Origin: Cristatella mucedo
Taxonomy: Eukaryota; Bryozoa; Phylactolaemata; Cristatellidae
NCBI GenBank assembly: GCA_009760855.2
Contig: WPIO01000028.1
Location: 3,925,501-3,989,500, forward strand
Length of the DNA stretch: 64,000 nt
Direction of reading: 5' to 3'
A program made the translations under genes and the position numbers. Under the pieces are notes generated by a model. It was not told the origin of the DNA and did no database searches. It saw only the letters and a list, made by a program, of their open reading frames with translations. Every line of letters begins with the position of its first letter. Within the stretch, counting starts at the first letter, position 1. This document shows, piece after piece, positions 1 through 11,845 of this stretch.

Positions 1-1015
1 GCGTTTGCGATTGCTTGCACACGAGCGTTGCAGTACCCCACGCTAAGTACTCAGCAATGTTTGCAGATGGCTTCACAGTGGCTGAATCGATATTTGGTAT
101 GCACAACCCTTATCAAATTGCTATCGAAATGAACCACCTATTTATTTTGGTTTAGCCAAACAGCGACGGTGGCTGATTTATTGCTTTGCTATTCTTAGCA
201 TATGGGCCAGTGGCCTGTTTGGCTTTGTTGTTGGCGTTTTAGCCAGTTTACGGCCCAGTTAATGGTGCGTTATGGCACAGTGAAGTTTACGGCACTGCTA
301 CTGAATTATGGGTCGTTGCGACTGATTGTGGCGGTGGCTTAATTAACTAGGTTAAGTCGGGGCCTGTGGAGGCTGGGCAGTTGCGACTAGGACGTCTGGC
401 AGGGTGGTCGCCTGCTGGTCCGCTAAGGCGCTCGTGTGAATAAGCATCTCCTTGATTCCGATAGAGTAACGGGCTATCGTCTTGTGAGACTTCTCTCGCG
501 ACGAGGATGGCAGTTACGCGTTTTGGGCAACAGCTTTGGCGGTCGCCTGGCAGTAGGTCGCTTCGGTGCTGCAAGAGGTTTTTAGAACTCGGCTTAAGTT
601 CATTGCATTTCAGCACGTGTGCCGGAGAATGGGAGAATCTAAATTTCCTGCCAATTATAATTAAAGACCGAAAGTAGGATGATAAACCGTGTGATGTATT
701 ATCGCCCGCGGCCGGTCCAGAACGAAGCCCTAGTTGAAGCGAAACTGTCGGCAGCGGAGATAAGTATCATTCGAGGAGAACAAATATATCAAATTTATAT
801 TACTTTAAAAATTATTTTATTCGATTTAAATTATTATATGGAAGCTTTTACACTCGCAACTAATTTAATGTTAGTCACGGGACAGAACACCTCTACTTCA
901 GTGCCCGTCTGAAAATGGCGGTTCGATAGCTGGCGCATTCACGACGTTCCTTTCGTGGGTGTTCTGCAGCCACCTTGCTCATAGTGGTCGTTTTATAATT
1001 GATTGCCTGCGAGCT
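1..1015. other. 5' flank of AF10-like gene, part of segmental duplication
   Basis: No coding exon recognised. The stretch is recognisably similar to about 55,800-57,410, so it belongs to a segmental duplication whose left end lies beyond the window. About 170-330 holds an imperfect tandem of phrases like ttatggcccagt, also present at about 56,450-56,760. It probably contains the promoter and 5' UTR of the gene starting at 1016, but no core promoter could be assigned. Confidence 0.6.
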
Positions 1016-4000
1016 ATGTCAGCAGACACGAAACCGCCAAAGCAAATGGTAGGGGGTTGCTGCGTGTGCTCGGACGAACGAGGGTGGCCGGAGAACCCCC
1101 TCGTCTATTGTGACGGCGACTCGTGCAGCGTGGCCGTACACCAGGCATGTTACGGTATATTGCAAGTACCTACCGGCTCGTGGTTCTGCAGAAAGTGCGA
1201 GTCTCAGGAAAGAGCAGCTAGAGTTAAATGCGATCTATGCCCCAGCAAGGAAGGTGAGTTGTCGGGTGCGCGCCGTGTGCCCACCTCGGATTCACCCTTC
1301 ACATCGCTTAGCTGCTACGTCGATGGCCTACTTGTCGGCAGATACGCTTCCGACTTCGATAGATTGTTAATTATTTGTACCGTTTAATTTGTGTCTTCGC
1401 CTGTTAATATGTCCGCTCTTCCCTCGTCCGGTACGTGGGTAGCACGTGCTCCAGCCTTGCCTCCGACCTAGCTGTTTGACGAATCCCGTTTGGTTCTGGT
1501 GCAGTGGCTCCGACAGTCGACTGATTTGAACCCTGTAGAAGGACTTTAGAGCGATATATACGGGTAGCTGAGGTAGGTGTTTGGCCTACACCAGTAGCCG
1601 ACCTTTTCAGTAAAATGTATGCTCAGCGGAATGTGCTACAGCAGAAGGGTCAACTAGCATGGCTGTTAAGACTGGTTCACTTTGCTGCTCTAGCAAGCTA
1701 GACACTGTACACTCAGGAACACACAAATCTTTTCAGTATGGTCACTGTTACTGCTTCTGAAACTTAGTTTGGGTAATAAAAGAGGGTTGTATACGGTGCC
1801 AAACACACATAACTTATGCTTGGTAGGTGAAAATATTTGTTAGGCTGCTGCTGGTGTGTGCGAGTTTAGTGTGACGCTGTCCCACCACGATTCTTCATTA
1901 TCTCCCTTGTCTGGCAATGCATAACAGGCCATTTTAACTGTTTGTAAAGCAAAAGGACCACGGTATAATGACATTAGGTGACGTTATAGTACCTATCATC
2001 TGCTTAGAGACCTACCAGACTAGTGCTTCAGACACAGTAGGGAAAGTGCTTGGAAAGCTTCATTGACACTTTACATATCTAGCTGTTGTCTCAGCAGAGC
2101 AGTGGTAACTGTTTTAAGCAGTGTCACGCCACTAATCAGTTAACAATCTGTCCCTGTGTAGAAGCCAAGCTACCAGGGCCATACGCACACGTAAATGCTC
2201 AAGTATTTGGAGCAGCCACCGTGGTGGCTGCATATTCACCTGCATTTTTAAATTAAATATCGAATGTTGATTTTGCCAAAAATATGCATACTGGTTGAAC
2301 GACAAAACGCGACATGTTTCCTTAATTATCGGGATCGTGCTTGTTTATTAGGTCAATATGACGTTGCACCTGCCTTATTTGCAACGATCTGTTGGACCCT
2401 CCCAGGCTTGCCGAGCTGATCGGACGATCCCAAGCATCGGCCGTTATGTTACCCCAGGCTCGTTCCAAGGGTTTAAAAAAGTCATCGGTGGCTGTGATAC
2501 AGATGGCCTTGCCCGACCTTTTCCCATAAATGCACAATTGGATAAAGGTCCCCAGATTGACTCCATTCAAGTCCATAACCGTCACAAGAGGGTAGGCAAA
2601 CTCGGATAAGTTGTTGAAAATACTAAAGTTTAGTTCGGCAGCTGTCTGTTTTGGATCGTTGTCGTGTTGGAGAATAGCATCAAGTCCACAAAGAGCCATT
2701 GTGCTTGTTAATCCGACATTCTATAGGTCTGAATTTGTATTGTGTCTTGATGCCAGGTATGCAATGCAGGACTCTAGACACCATTTCTGCTGAAGCAGCC
2801 TCATACCATGACACCTTTTGCCCCGAATTTGATCGTTAAGTGTAGGCATTTGGGTGAGTATGCTTCCTTTTGTCGCAAAAGGCCCGTAAGTCTTTTCTAA
2901 CTGTTCAAAGAGAGTATCACGGCCAACTCACTTTCAAGACATGCTTACAAACTTAAAGCACGAGCTTATGCCGAAGCAAAACGGTGCTTTAACGCCTCCA
3001 GTGTGAGGACGGGTTTTTTCTGCCTATCGGTAGCATGAGACCAACTCCACCTAGATGCCTTACGAGAGGCATATTCACGGCTTCCAGTCTTAGCTGCTGC
3101 AAAGTGAGACATCCGAACCATCAAATCATCTTGCTCACTTTGCACGCACCAGACTCCTATATTGATAGGGTTGTAGTAATTAGGGTTGTAGCAATCTAAG
3201 TAAAGCATTGCTTTCTCACACTGCCCTTCCAGAGCTGCTCGACTTTACTTGCTCATGCAGTTTGTGCTGCACCGCTTATAGGTGCCCTGAAGCGGACAGA
3301 GACTGGCACCTGGGCTCATGTCGTGTGTGCCCTGTACATACCCGAGGTGCGGTTCGGCAACAATCTGACGATGGAACCCATCGTTCTGCGATACGTCCCG
3401 TCTGAGCGGTTCAGCAAATTGTGCTACATCTGCGAGCAGCAGGGGCGGCGTGGCGAGGGCGCTAGTGGTGCTGGAGGGCGGCCCGGTGCATGCATGAACT
3501 GCAACCGGCCTGGCTGCCGGCTAGTATTTCATGTCACTTGTGCCCAGTCGCTGGGTCTGCTTTGTGAAGAGGAAGGGAACAGCCGAGATAACGTTAAATA
3601 CTGTGGCTATTGCTCGGCTCACTATCCACGCAAGCTGAAGAAGGGTGACGTAGAGGGCGATGGATCTGGCGATAGCAACGATGCAGCAGCCGGCTTGGGG
3701 AGGACAAAAAAGTCGGACTCGCGCAATGGGCCACTATCGTCATCGTCAACCACATTGGTCAGCACTATGAACGGCATGGCCGAGCCCAGTGTAATTGAGG
3801 CTGCCAATTGCTTGGCAGACATGAAGCGATATGACAATGCTGCAGCATGTAGGTCCAGTGTTGATGGTACTCGGGTACAGCCTTCTTCTTTTGCTGCTCC
3901 TAGTCAAGCATTGCTGGTCTCAGCACCCAACGGTCTCGAAACTGCTCTCCCGGGACAGGTCGCTTGTGGGCAAGGGCTGGCAGACCAGGTCTCAATGAAA

Positions 4001-5506
4001 GTCGAACGTGGTGTGAGCCAAGTCACCATTGCGACTGCCTTGGAAGGCAGCAGCATGCAGCAATCATTGGACAGTTCAGCTGAGGCTGCAAAGGACTCGG
4101 GCACTGCCAAGTCCGTTCTGGCTAAGAGGCCCACCAGCCAGCAGCAGAGGCGCCGCAACACTTCAGTAAATGTCCGCAGTAGAGAGGAGCCTTCCTCTTC
4201 GTCTGCATCATCATGTGGGCCGACGAAGAGCGCTAAGCGGCAGAAGGTACAGCGGCAGGCGGTCAATGAGCCATCACAGCCTGTCACTGCCAGCCAGGTT
4301 GGCAGCAGCAGCAATGCTGCGACACCGGCAGTAATAAGCAACGGCCCAGCAGCCGCTTCGTCCGATGTCGTTTCACCACTTCGGCACGTGGTATCGTATG
4401 CAGCAGTAAGTCTCGGCAATATGGCTGGTGGCGGTGCTGGTGGAAGTGAAGAGCAGCAACAGCCGCGAGTGCCAACAGCATCATCACCTGTTCCGCAATC
4501 GATGCAGCAACTGCTCGAGAAGCAGTTTGAGCAGGGCTCGCAGTTTCTCATGGAGCAGGCGCAGTACTTTGATATTGCGTCCCTGCTCGGCTGCCTAGCG
4601 CAGCTGCAGGCAGAGAACAATCAGCTGGAGGACACCATACGTGGGCTGAGTGCCCGACGTGACCACCTTGCCTCGGTAAATGCCCGTCTGTCTCTGTCGC
4701 TGGCAGCCATTGCAAACATGCACTCAGGCGGCAGTGGCGGAGGTGGTACTGCCAGCTCTGTCCCGTGCCCAGTTGCCACCCCCACAGTTGCCAGTACTCG
4801 ACCGGCCTTGTCTCCTCGTCTTTCGCCACGTGGGCCCGGTGACATTGGTGTCAGTTTCCAGCCACAAGCAGCATTACAGGGAGCTCCACCTGGCCCCAGT
4901 GGTGCTATGATGATGGCAGCTCCTCAGCCACTGTCATCGTATGGGCATGGAATGTCGTCAGTGCGTCTTCTCGAAGCTGCTTCACAATCGGCAGTAGACC
5001 ACCACCTTCACCATCAGCAGCAGTTCATGTTGCAGCAGCAGCAGCAACTTCAGCACCTGATGCTGATGGCTCAGTCGCATTCGCCTGGTGCCAGTATGCC
5101 ACCACCAGTGTCATCTGTCGGCAGTGTAGCCAACGTTCTCCCAAGCCTCATGGTGCCGGCTGCCATTGCTGTGAATGCAGCTGGGCTCGTCATTCCGACA
5201 CCCCAAGGGGCAGCCGTCCTTGCACCATCTCAGCAGCTGGCTGAGCATCCAGCACCTGGGCAAAGCTACATTGGCAGTACAGTTGCCCCGGGTACACCAC
5301 ACACTGTACACCTGCTGCCAGCTGTCAATACCATGGCTGTCACCACAGTGTCAATGGCTGGTGGCAGTGGCACTAGTGCCTCTGCTGCTGTTGCTCAGCA
5401 ACTGATGGCAACTGTCACTGGTGGTGCAGCAGGCACGAGTGGCAACAGCAGTGCTTTCCTTCCAGCCCTAGCCAAACTGCAAAAGAGTGACCGTAAGGCA
5501 TCGTGA
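1016..5506 (+). CDS. MLLT10: AF10/AF17 (Alhambra)-family PHD-finger/OM-LZ chromatin protein, two coding exons
   Basis: Spliced gene: coding exon 1 is 1016-1253 (donor GTGAGT at 1254), intron 1254-3281 (acceptor AG at 3280-3281), exon 2 is 3282-5506. The junction falls inside a Gly codon and restores the family sequence across the PHD/extended-PHD boundary, giving about 820 residues. ATG 1016 is chosen because it lies shortly before the first PHD finger (residues about 15-66). The extended PHD follows (about 70-198, Cys/His ligands retained, with a short Gly-rich insertion), then a long Ser/Ala/Gln-rich region, then the octapeptide-leucine zipper (OM-LZ, about 485-555) and a His/Gln-rich tail. 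In the family, the PHD region binds histone H3 and OM-LZ binds DOT1L for H3K79 methylation in the nucleus. The protein is shorter than vertebrate AF10 (about 1,030). All sequence after the first PHD in one exon is unusual for an animal orthologue. The ORF is intact. Confidence 0.93.
1490..1670 (+). mobile_element. Tc1/mariner transposase C-terminal remnant (intronic)
   Basis: Inside the AF10 intron, the + strand encodes a degraded but recognisable Tc1-type catalytic motif (QSTDLNPVEGL, then a stop, then SDI) at about 1504-1560. A frame-shifted C-terminal piece (SKMYAQRNVLQQKG) follows at about 1610-1655. The same remnant lies at about 57,880-58,060 in the duplicate, so it predates the duplication. 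It has no coding capacity. Confidence 0.7.
2324..2700 (-). mobile_element. Tc1/mariner transposase remnant, antisense in intron
   Basis: A 125-codon open stretch on the minus strand begins with ILQHDNDPKQTAAEL, the motif around the second catalytic Asp of Tc1/mariner transposases, and continues as a degenerate C-terminal portion. It lies in the AF10 intron in the opposite orientation to the 1.5-kb remnant. A diverged copy sits at about 58,720-59,095 in the duplicate. It is a fossil. Confidence 0.65.
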
Positions 5507-7657
5507 CTGGTAGCCAGTCGCCTAGCTAGATGCAGACTCGAGTGGTTAACGGCTGCAGCTGTACATGTCTGCCTGTGTGCATATGCATGTGGCCTCCTTG
5601 TATGCACTTGGCCAGCTTGCGTATGTAGCCACGTGGCCAGCACGCCTTTTGCAGTTTTATCGGTGACATCGGTAACTGCTTAGAGTAGCACAGTGGCTTG
5701 TGATTAGTTCGACCATGAGACCAGCGAATCGTAGCCAGGTTTGCATTCCATGCGACGCATAGTGAAAAGCTTATTTTCTATTGTCTGATGACATTTTAAC
5801 CAATGTCATGCACTGGTCACCGTGATCGGCCAAGCTTGCACCGATTATGTTACACGAAGCTGTTGTGCTTGCAGCAGGTCATATCCCTTGTCTTGACAGA
5901 AGCAAGTTCAAGTAAAAGCCTTGGACTTAAAGGTCACACAGAGTGCATATAGGTGCCAATAGATTTTATTCTTATGTGTGCGAGTTGGTTGGCTCAGGAG
6001 AGCCTTCCGCTGTCTTTAAGGTAGTTCTGCTACTTTGCGTTTAAGAAGGGGTTAGCATACAGGTGACTCAGTTGCTGGGTGCCTGCACCCAAATGGCACA
6101 GTGTCCTGTGAGTCGGTTTCAGCCGTGTGTTGGTACGGTCGCCAACCAGTCTGCACATCTTCGGCAGCCCCAGGATATCGAGCAAGGCTGACATGCTTGC
6201 CTCAAACTTTCTGGTTCCGGGCAACTTCTCACTACATTGCTTTGTGCTTGCCATCTGGCTTGTGCTTCCAACAACCTCTCCCTTTTTGTTGATTGCCGGC
6301 TTCGTACGACTGACTAATATGTAGGCCGTGATTGTCTTCAACTAACGGCAGGCACTATTGCTTACTCTAGCTATTTAGTTGTCGGCATGCAGAGGGAAGA
6401 GGTAGCTGTTGCCTTGACGTTGTGTTACTGGTTTATTGTGAGCCACTTGGTAACCCGGACAATGGCAGGTTTCCTTTCTTACTTGGCCTCGTGATGTCAC
6501 AAAAGCTGCATGCTTAGCTTTGATTACCCGTGGCCTGCTTGTGCTTGTGTTGTCTTTAGCCCAAAGAACTTCTTTCTTTTCTAGCCACTTTTAGTGAATA
6601 CAGGTGATGGTTGTACCTTCCGGTATAAAACACCCCAGCAAAATCAAATTGGCCTATGTGTATCTGCTATGTTTGATGGTTGTAAATACAAAGTAGTATT
6701 TATTCTTTCAAAATATCTTGTAGTTTGTGAGATCCGTGCGTTATCTTCCCACTTATTTCCCGATATATAGAACCCGGTGCCAGCAGACAATTGTATGCGC
6801 AGATACAAATTGGTCCATCGGTCACCCACAAATAGCAAGAATGGACAGTTGCTGCTTCAGAGCATTCTTGTACTGACTACTTCATTGTGTTAACATGTAT
6901 GCTACTACCAGTGCATGCCCAGGTAGTGATTAGACTAGTAATTATCCTGCTTATTCACTCGGTGCTTATCTCCTTCCATGGAATGTTCATTATTCCCTCA
7001 ATGCTGAGGATCAGTGGACTCCATTCTTAGTACATACAGTCGAGTTCGAGTGCTAGGCTAAACAGTGCCACCTTGCCGTAATTCCTTTATATTGTTAGCT
7101 TGCACATTGCGTCGTACTTGAACGCCTGTCAGCCTTTCTTGGCTGGATCTGAGCCGACCGATGGTTGTGGTGCCCAACTCGAATTCCTTGTCACACTTAT
7201 CTTATGTTCAAAGATTGATGCCAAGGGTTCTATATTTTGACGTGCAGTGATTGAATGTTTGTTGCATAAGATCGTTTATCCCTAACATTTTAACTGCATA
7301 CTGCTGCAACATTCCTTGCTGTTGTGGCTGAAGTTGTACGATGCTCCTGCAAATTACCAACCGCCCTGCCGATGTCCACTGATGAAATATATTTGTGTCC
7401 TTATTGCAAGTAGTTTATATTGCTTAGTTTCTGTTATATTCCTTCTTGGGGCCAATTCTGTTTTGTGACTAGTCATAGTTACATTGCTCTAAGCTGATCG
7501 TGTGAGTATTGGTTGCTGAGTAAATTTATGCTCTTCAGTTCTTTCATAGAGTTCCTTGTATTGTGCATTATGGTTCGCTGTAGGCCTGGAGTTTTAATCC
7601 AAGCCGTGTTAGTTGTCATATCACCTGCACACGACTGACACTGTGCTTGCCCCTGGA
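5507..7657. other. 3' UTR/3' flank of AF10-like gene
   Basis: No protein-coding gene seen. Blocks at 5507-5640 and about 7310-7560 align by eye with 61,306-61,620 and about 61,940-62,130 of the duplicate. The last block ends in an AGTAAA-type signal near 7520, whose counterpart at about 62,109 is a canonical AATAAA. A long 3' UTR ending near 7.54 kb is therefore plausible (inference). Confidence 0.45.
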
Positions 7658-7779
7658 TCTTAGCCCGGGGGTACGGTATTTGCGCTTCACTATCCAGGAT
7701 GTGGGATCGAGTCCTGCAGCAGGCATTCCTTTATTGACCATTGCATGTGGTGTTGGTAGCCGTTAGGCTCTTCTAGTAA
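7658..7779 (+). mobile_element. tRNA-derived SINE, family 1 (truncated)
   Basis: Contains a degenerate B-box-like ggatcgagtcc within a tRNA-like head, then the family's tail (ggtagccgttaggctcttct). The tail is cut off where the adjacent LINE fragment begins. The orthologous copy in the duplicate is at about 62,375-62,530 and retains its full tail. Confidence 0.6.
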
Positions 7780-9245
7780 TACTATTAATGCATTTGTTAA
7801 AGAGCCCTCAGAAAACTCAATCTCTTTCTAGGCACTTGACAGTTGCTGCAAAGGAAGCACGATCGAATTGTTATTGGTAACAGGCTCAATGACAACAAGC
7901 ATAACATGATTTAAAGTGATATGCGAAGGGTCAGCATGCATGGGCACCTAAAGGACGAGTCACATAGACCCGCTAAATGCTGTGATAAACCAGATGCGTT
8001 TAGCTTCTTTTAAATGTGGTCAAGTCAGGAGATGTGATGCAAATCGAAAGTGATTACCAGGCTTTGGGAGCATAAGTATGAAAGGTACAGTATCAAGGGT
8101 TTTAGGTTCGTACGAGGTATAGGTTGGCGATTAGATTCTGAAAAGCAGGTGGTACGATGCTTAGCCTGTTGGGGGAGTAGAAATGATAGGTAGGCTAGAG
8201 CCAAAGGATGAAGGGACCTAAAAGTGAGTGACAAAACCTTGAAGTCGGTGCCTAGCTTGACTGGGAGCCAATGCAGGTCAGTGAGAAGTGGTGTATGTGG
8301 CCTCAGTGACCTCACGATAGACAAGCAGAGCTGCACAGCCCAGTAGATCAGCAAGAAGTTGAGACAGGATTGCACAAGTTCTGTACCAATTTAAATTTGG
8401 ACTGACGCACACTAGATTCAGCTAGAAGCTCTCCTTCACTGAACCGCCAAAAGAATGCTGCTATCTTATCTGTGTGTTGTGTGTGTCTACTATAGCACTA
8501 TCCACTGCTTATCCACTTGAACCTAACCATGTTATTCATTTTGTTTGTTTTTACTATACTTACTATTCTATGCCACTTTGCTGCAAATTAAATCCAGATT
8601 AAGTTCTTGAATCAGCTATTAATCAGCTCTTTCCAGCTACACACAACAAGATCTGTCTAAACAAGCTCGAATTTCAGCAATGTTATATAGCAGAAAGCAG
8701 GCAGGCTTGACTGTGATTAAACCTGTGGGGCAGATTTGATAATCTAAAGAAAGGTCACCTTAGAACACGACACTAGATTTCGTGCAGATTCAACAGGAGA
8801 TATGCTGGCAGTGCCGATTTTGAGCGTTGGGTTTTCAATTCCTGAATCGCACTTGGTTTGCCTGTAACAATGAAGTTGGATTTAATCATTCAGTTTGAGA
8901 AACTTGCTGCCATCTGTGTTCGGATGTCATCAACACATGCAGCAAGGGAGTTCGATTTGCTGTAGGGCTGGGATGGATCAAAGCAAATGTACAAGTGGTA
9001 TCTGTATAGAAGTGAAAGCCTAGGTTGAGCCTGGCAATCACAACGGCAAGAGGAAGTATAGATCGTGAAAAGAACCGGACCAAGCATAGAGCCCTGAGGT
9101 AGCCCATGCTTCAGTGGTTCCTCGGATGATCGTTTTCCATGCAAATCAATACTCAGGAGTCTCCCACTGAGATAGGACTTGCCCAGGCGAAAAAGGAGGC
9201 GCCCGAGAAGAACTTGTATCAAAAGATGCCGAAGATCGAGCAAAA
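7780..9245 (-). mobile_element. L2/CR1-like LINE 3' fragment
   Basis: Minus-strand remnants of a reverse transcriptase. About 8886-9243 carries a motif with GLPQGSMLGPVLFTIY followed by degraded palm sequence. About 8025-8375 encodes the family C-terminus (DLHWLPVKLGTDFKVLSLTF). The 3' terminus at about 7780-7860 carries the conserved ending shared by all LINE fragments here (ctcaatctctttctaggcactt read on +). The corresponding position in the duplicate lacks it, so it arrived after the duplication or was lost there. Confidence 0.8.
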
Positions 9246-9714
9246 CAAGTAGACTCTACCTGTGTCTACATTCCTAAGACAACGTTGTACACTCAAAGGA
9301 ATGCTTACTTTACAGAATTATTAGCTCTTTTGAAAGGTGCTGGGACGTGACTTGTAGCAGATGATAAATTTATGACGATAAGTCTTCTGCCGCTATTTAC
9401 ATGAGGCTGTTGAACCGGATAGACTTGTTTCGTTTAAAGGTCTGTCCGCATCTTTGCTTTAGCTACGTTATGTATCAGGTAGTAGATTTGGTTAATCGGC
9501 CTCACCATCTGGTGGCTTTTGGCTTGATCAGTGAGGCCGTCTGGCGTATTGCTTAACCAAGCATTCTTTAATTGGGCACGATTGTTGTGTAGCAAATCTG
9601 CGTCGTGCCTCCTGTTGTGGGTGGCTGGAAAGAGTTGGTTAACGAGGATAAGCGTAGCAGCATTCCTTTTGCTTTGTTTGTGGTTCAGTGAAGGAGAGCT
9701 TCTAGCTGAATCTA

Positions 9715-9716
<2 letters not shown>

Positions 9717-9791
<75 letters not shown>
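9717..9791. repeat. (TG)n microsatellite
   Basis: About 37 uninterrupted GT units. A shorter GT tract occupies the equivalent position in the duplicate (about 62,851-62,897). Sequence on both sides of the tract (about 9,420-9,850) matches about 62,550-62,950. Confidence 0.97.
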
Positions 9792-9794
<3 letters not shown>

Positions 9795-11721
9795 CTGCGA
9801 ACCCGGTAGCTGCATTTTCCAACGAACCGAACAGCAGCCTGCAGTGGGAGGGAGAGATGAGATGGTTGCAAGTAGAGGATGTATGTGCTGGGTTTAATGA
9901 TGGCTGGCCAAGTAACTTGAATGGTGGCATCTACCTTGCTTGCTGTCAATTTACTACTACAAGACCACGGCGTGCCTTGATGCACTCGCTTTTACTTGTT
10001 GAGTCGATTTCCGTGATTCATTTGTCTTCGTGTGAGTCTTGATTCATTCGCTAACGGTCGGTGGTTTGAATTTTTGTGTAGGTGTAATCAAGCTTCATAT
10101 AAAGTTTAGCAGGTGCTTCAGACAATCTAAATTGCCCTCAATAGTGTTAGGTTTCCTTAGTTGTAATATTGATATCTGAGGCCCCCTAGGGAAGCGTCTC
10201 GTGCCTGACTTGGCAGCCCTACGGTTGGAGCAATGTCAAACTGGGGTAATGAGCTGTGAGTTCAAATAGTTGCAAGTCTGACTTACCATCCCAAGCCGAT
10301 CGTGCAGCAAGGCAATTGGAAAATTTATGAAACGATTAATGCAGGATCAGGTGTGCATTGACACAACATCTGAAGTCACTTCGCACCGAAAAAAGCAGCT
10401 CGTGCTAACTCGCTTCGCTCTCCTATGTGGCCATGTGATTTTACCACCGACTCTGATGAGGACCGAACATGCGTCCTCGGTGGAGTAACATAAGCTCCTC
10501 GTGTGCTTGGTAGCTATAGTCTCGGTGATTGACCTCGGCAGCTGCAACACTTTGCTCAATGTATACTTACCGTCAGTACGGAGGGCGAATGTGGCTATCT
10601 ACAGCTTTGCTGGCTCAGACAGTCAGTGGTGGCTGCTGGTAATGCAGTGATCTGGGCTGAGCAGAGGAGTTAATTGAGTGCAGCGTTTCTTATCTTAACA
10701 ATGTCAGCAGTCTGATAAAAATCGACTCCGGGAAGGCCACGAGTACTGCCTATCGAAGTGCAGTCTGGTAGAATTATTAGTTCCGCTCTGACGGGCATGG
10801 ACCCTAAAATGGATCCAAAAGATTCTACACGTTCATTACTTAGATGTATTTATGGGCAGTTGCTTTAGTACAGTTCTTAGGTTGCAAAATTGGTAAGCTC
10901 AGGCAGCCTGATAATAATGATAGCCATAAGAGAACTAAATGTCCTACTTTGCACTGTATGTTTGCTGGGAAAGAAGAGAAAGGGACACTCTTTCAACCAA
11001 GGTAAGCACTTCAAGGACAGTGCACACCAGTGGAGCAAATCCGCTTGGGGAAGGCACGATCTTCAATTTGGAGAGGGGTTAGATATCGAGTCATTATAAG
11101 CGAGTATCAGACTTTTGGAGGAGCGTTTGAATTGAAATTCAGTCTCTGAAGGGTATGGCGTTGGTTAGGAGTGCAGCTAAACGACTGGATTCGAGAGAGC
11201 GAGTGGGAGCTTGCAGAGCAAGCGCTGCAGACAGGTGAGCCGGAACGAAGGACTGGAGAGGTCTCAAAATGAGCGATAGAACTCGCGATCCTGCTTGACG
11301 TAGAGCTTGCTTAGGAGAAAGCGGTGTGACGCGGTTGCTACAATGCTGACGAACTACAAGTCAATCCGCAGATTTTGCTCCATCTGAATGAGTTATTGCA
11401 GAGACGGTGAGACCTACAAAGGAGAGAGAGCTGCATATGTCTTTCAAGAATATCGTGCATGCGTGGGACATAACTTACGGTACTTGACTTGACTGCTTTT
11501 TCAGCGGGGCGTAAGCAGTGCCTGTATCTACTACGGTTGATCAAGTTGCTGTGCAGTTTCGTTTATGTAATATTAGAGCAGAATGGTAGCGTGTCAGTAC
11601 CAAACTGGTGGCTGACCAGGTAGTTGGTTTGGTTGCCATTTTATTATTTAACTCGAAGTTGCTGTGCGAAAGCACATAGCACAGCTGCATGGGAACACTA
11701 ACTGGTACTGCATGTAATATG
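9792..11721. other. Intergenic, nothing recognised
   Basis: Only short unconvincing open frames. The first about 100 bases still match the duplicate near 62.9-63.0 kb. I see no gene, RNA or clear mobile element in the rest. Confidence 0.5.
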
Positions 11722-11845
11722 TAATTCATTTGTATAGCGCCCTAAGATAACTTAATCTCGATTCAGGTGCTTCACTTATGCTACGAGGCTCGAGCCCACG
11801 ATCTGGGTCGGGGCGAGCACCTTAACCACAGGGCCAAACCCGTGA
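11722..11845 (-). mobile_element. tRNA-derived SINE, family 2 (LINE-type tail)
   Basis: Read on the minus strand: a tRNA-like head with B box GGGCTCGAGCC, then a tail resembling the LINE 3' terminus (gcgcc/agagattaagtt/gggcgct pattern) and an A/T-rich end. Same family as 26,884-27,018. Confidence 0.7.

Noticed and set aside
3622-4845. Minus-strand and alternate-frame ORFs of up to 238 codons over AF10
   Set aside because: Shadows of a GC- and Ser/Ala-rich exon with clear family identity on the + strand.
9434-9985. Open frames through the GT tract (poly-Cys-Val, poly-His-Thr)
   Set aside because: Products of the microsatellite on either strand; no flanking coding signal. The same applies to 61,330-61,737.
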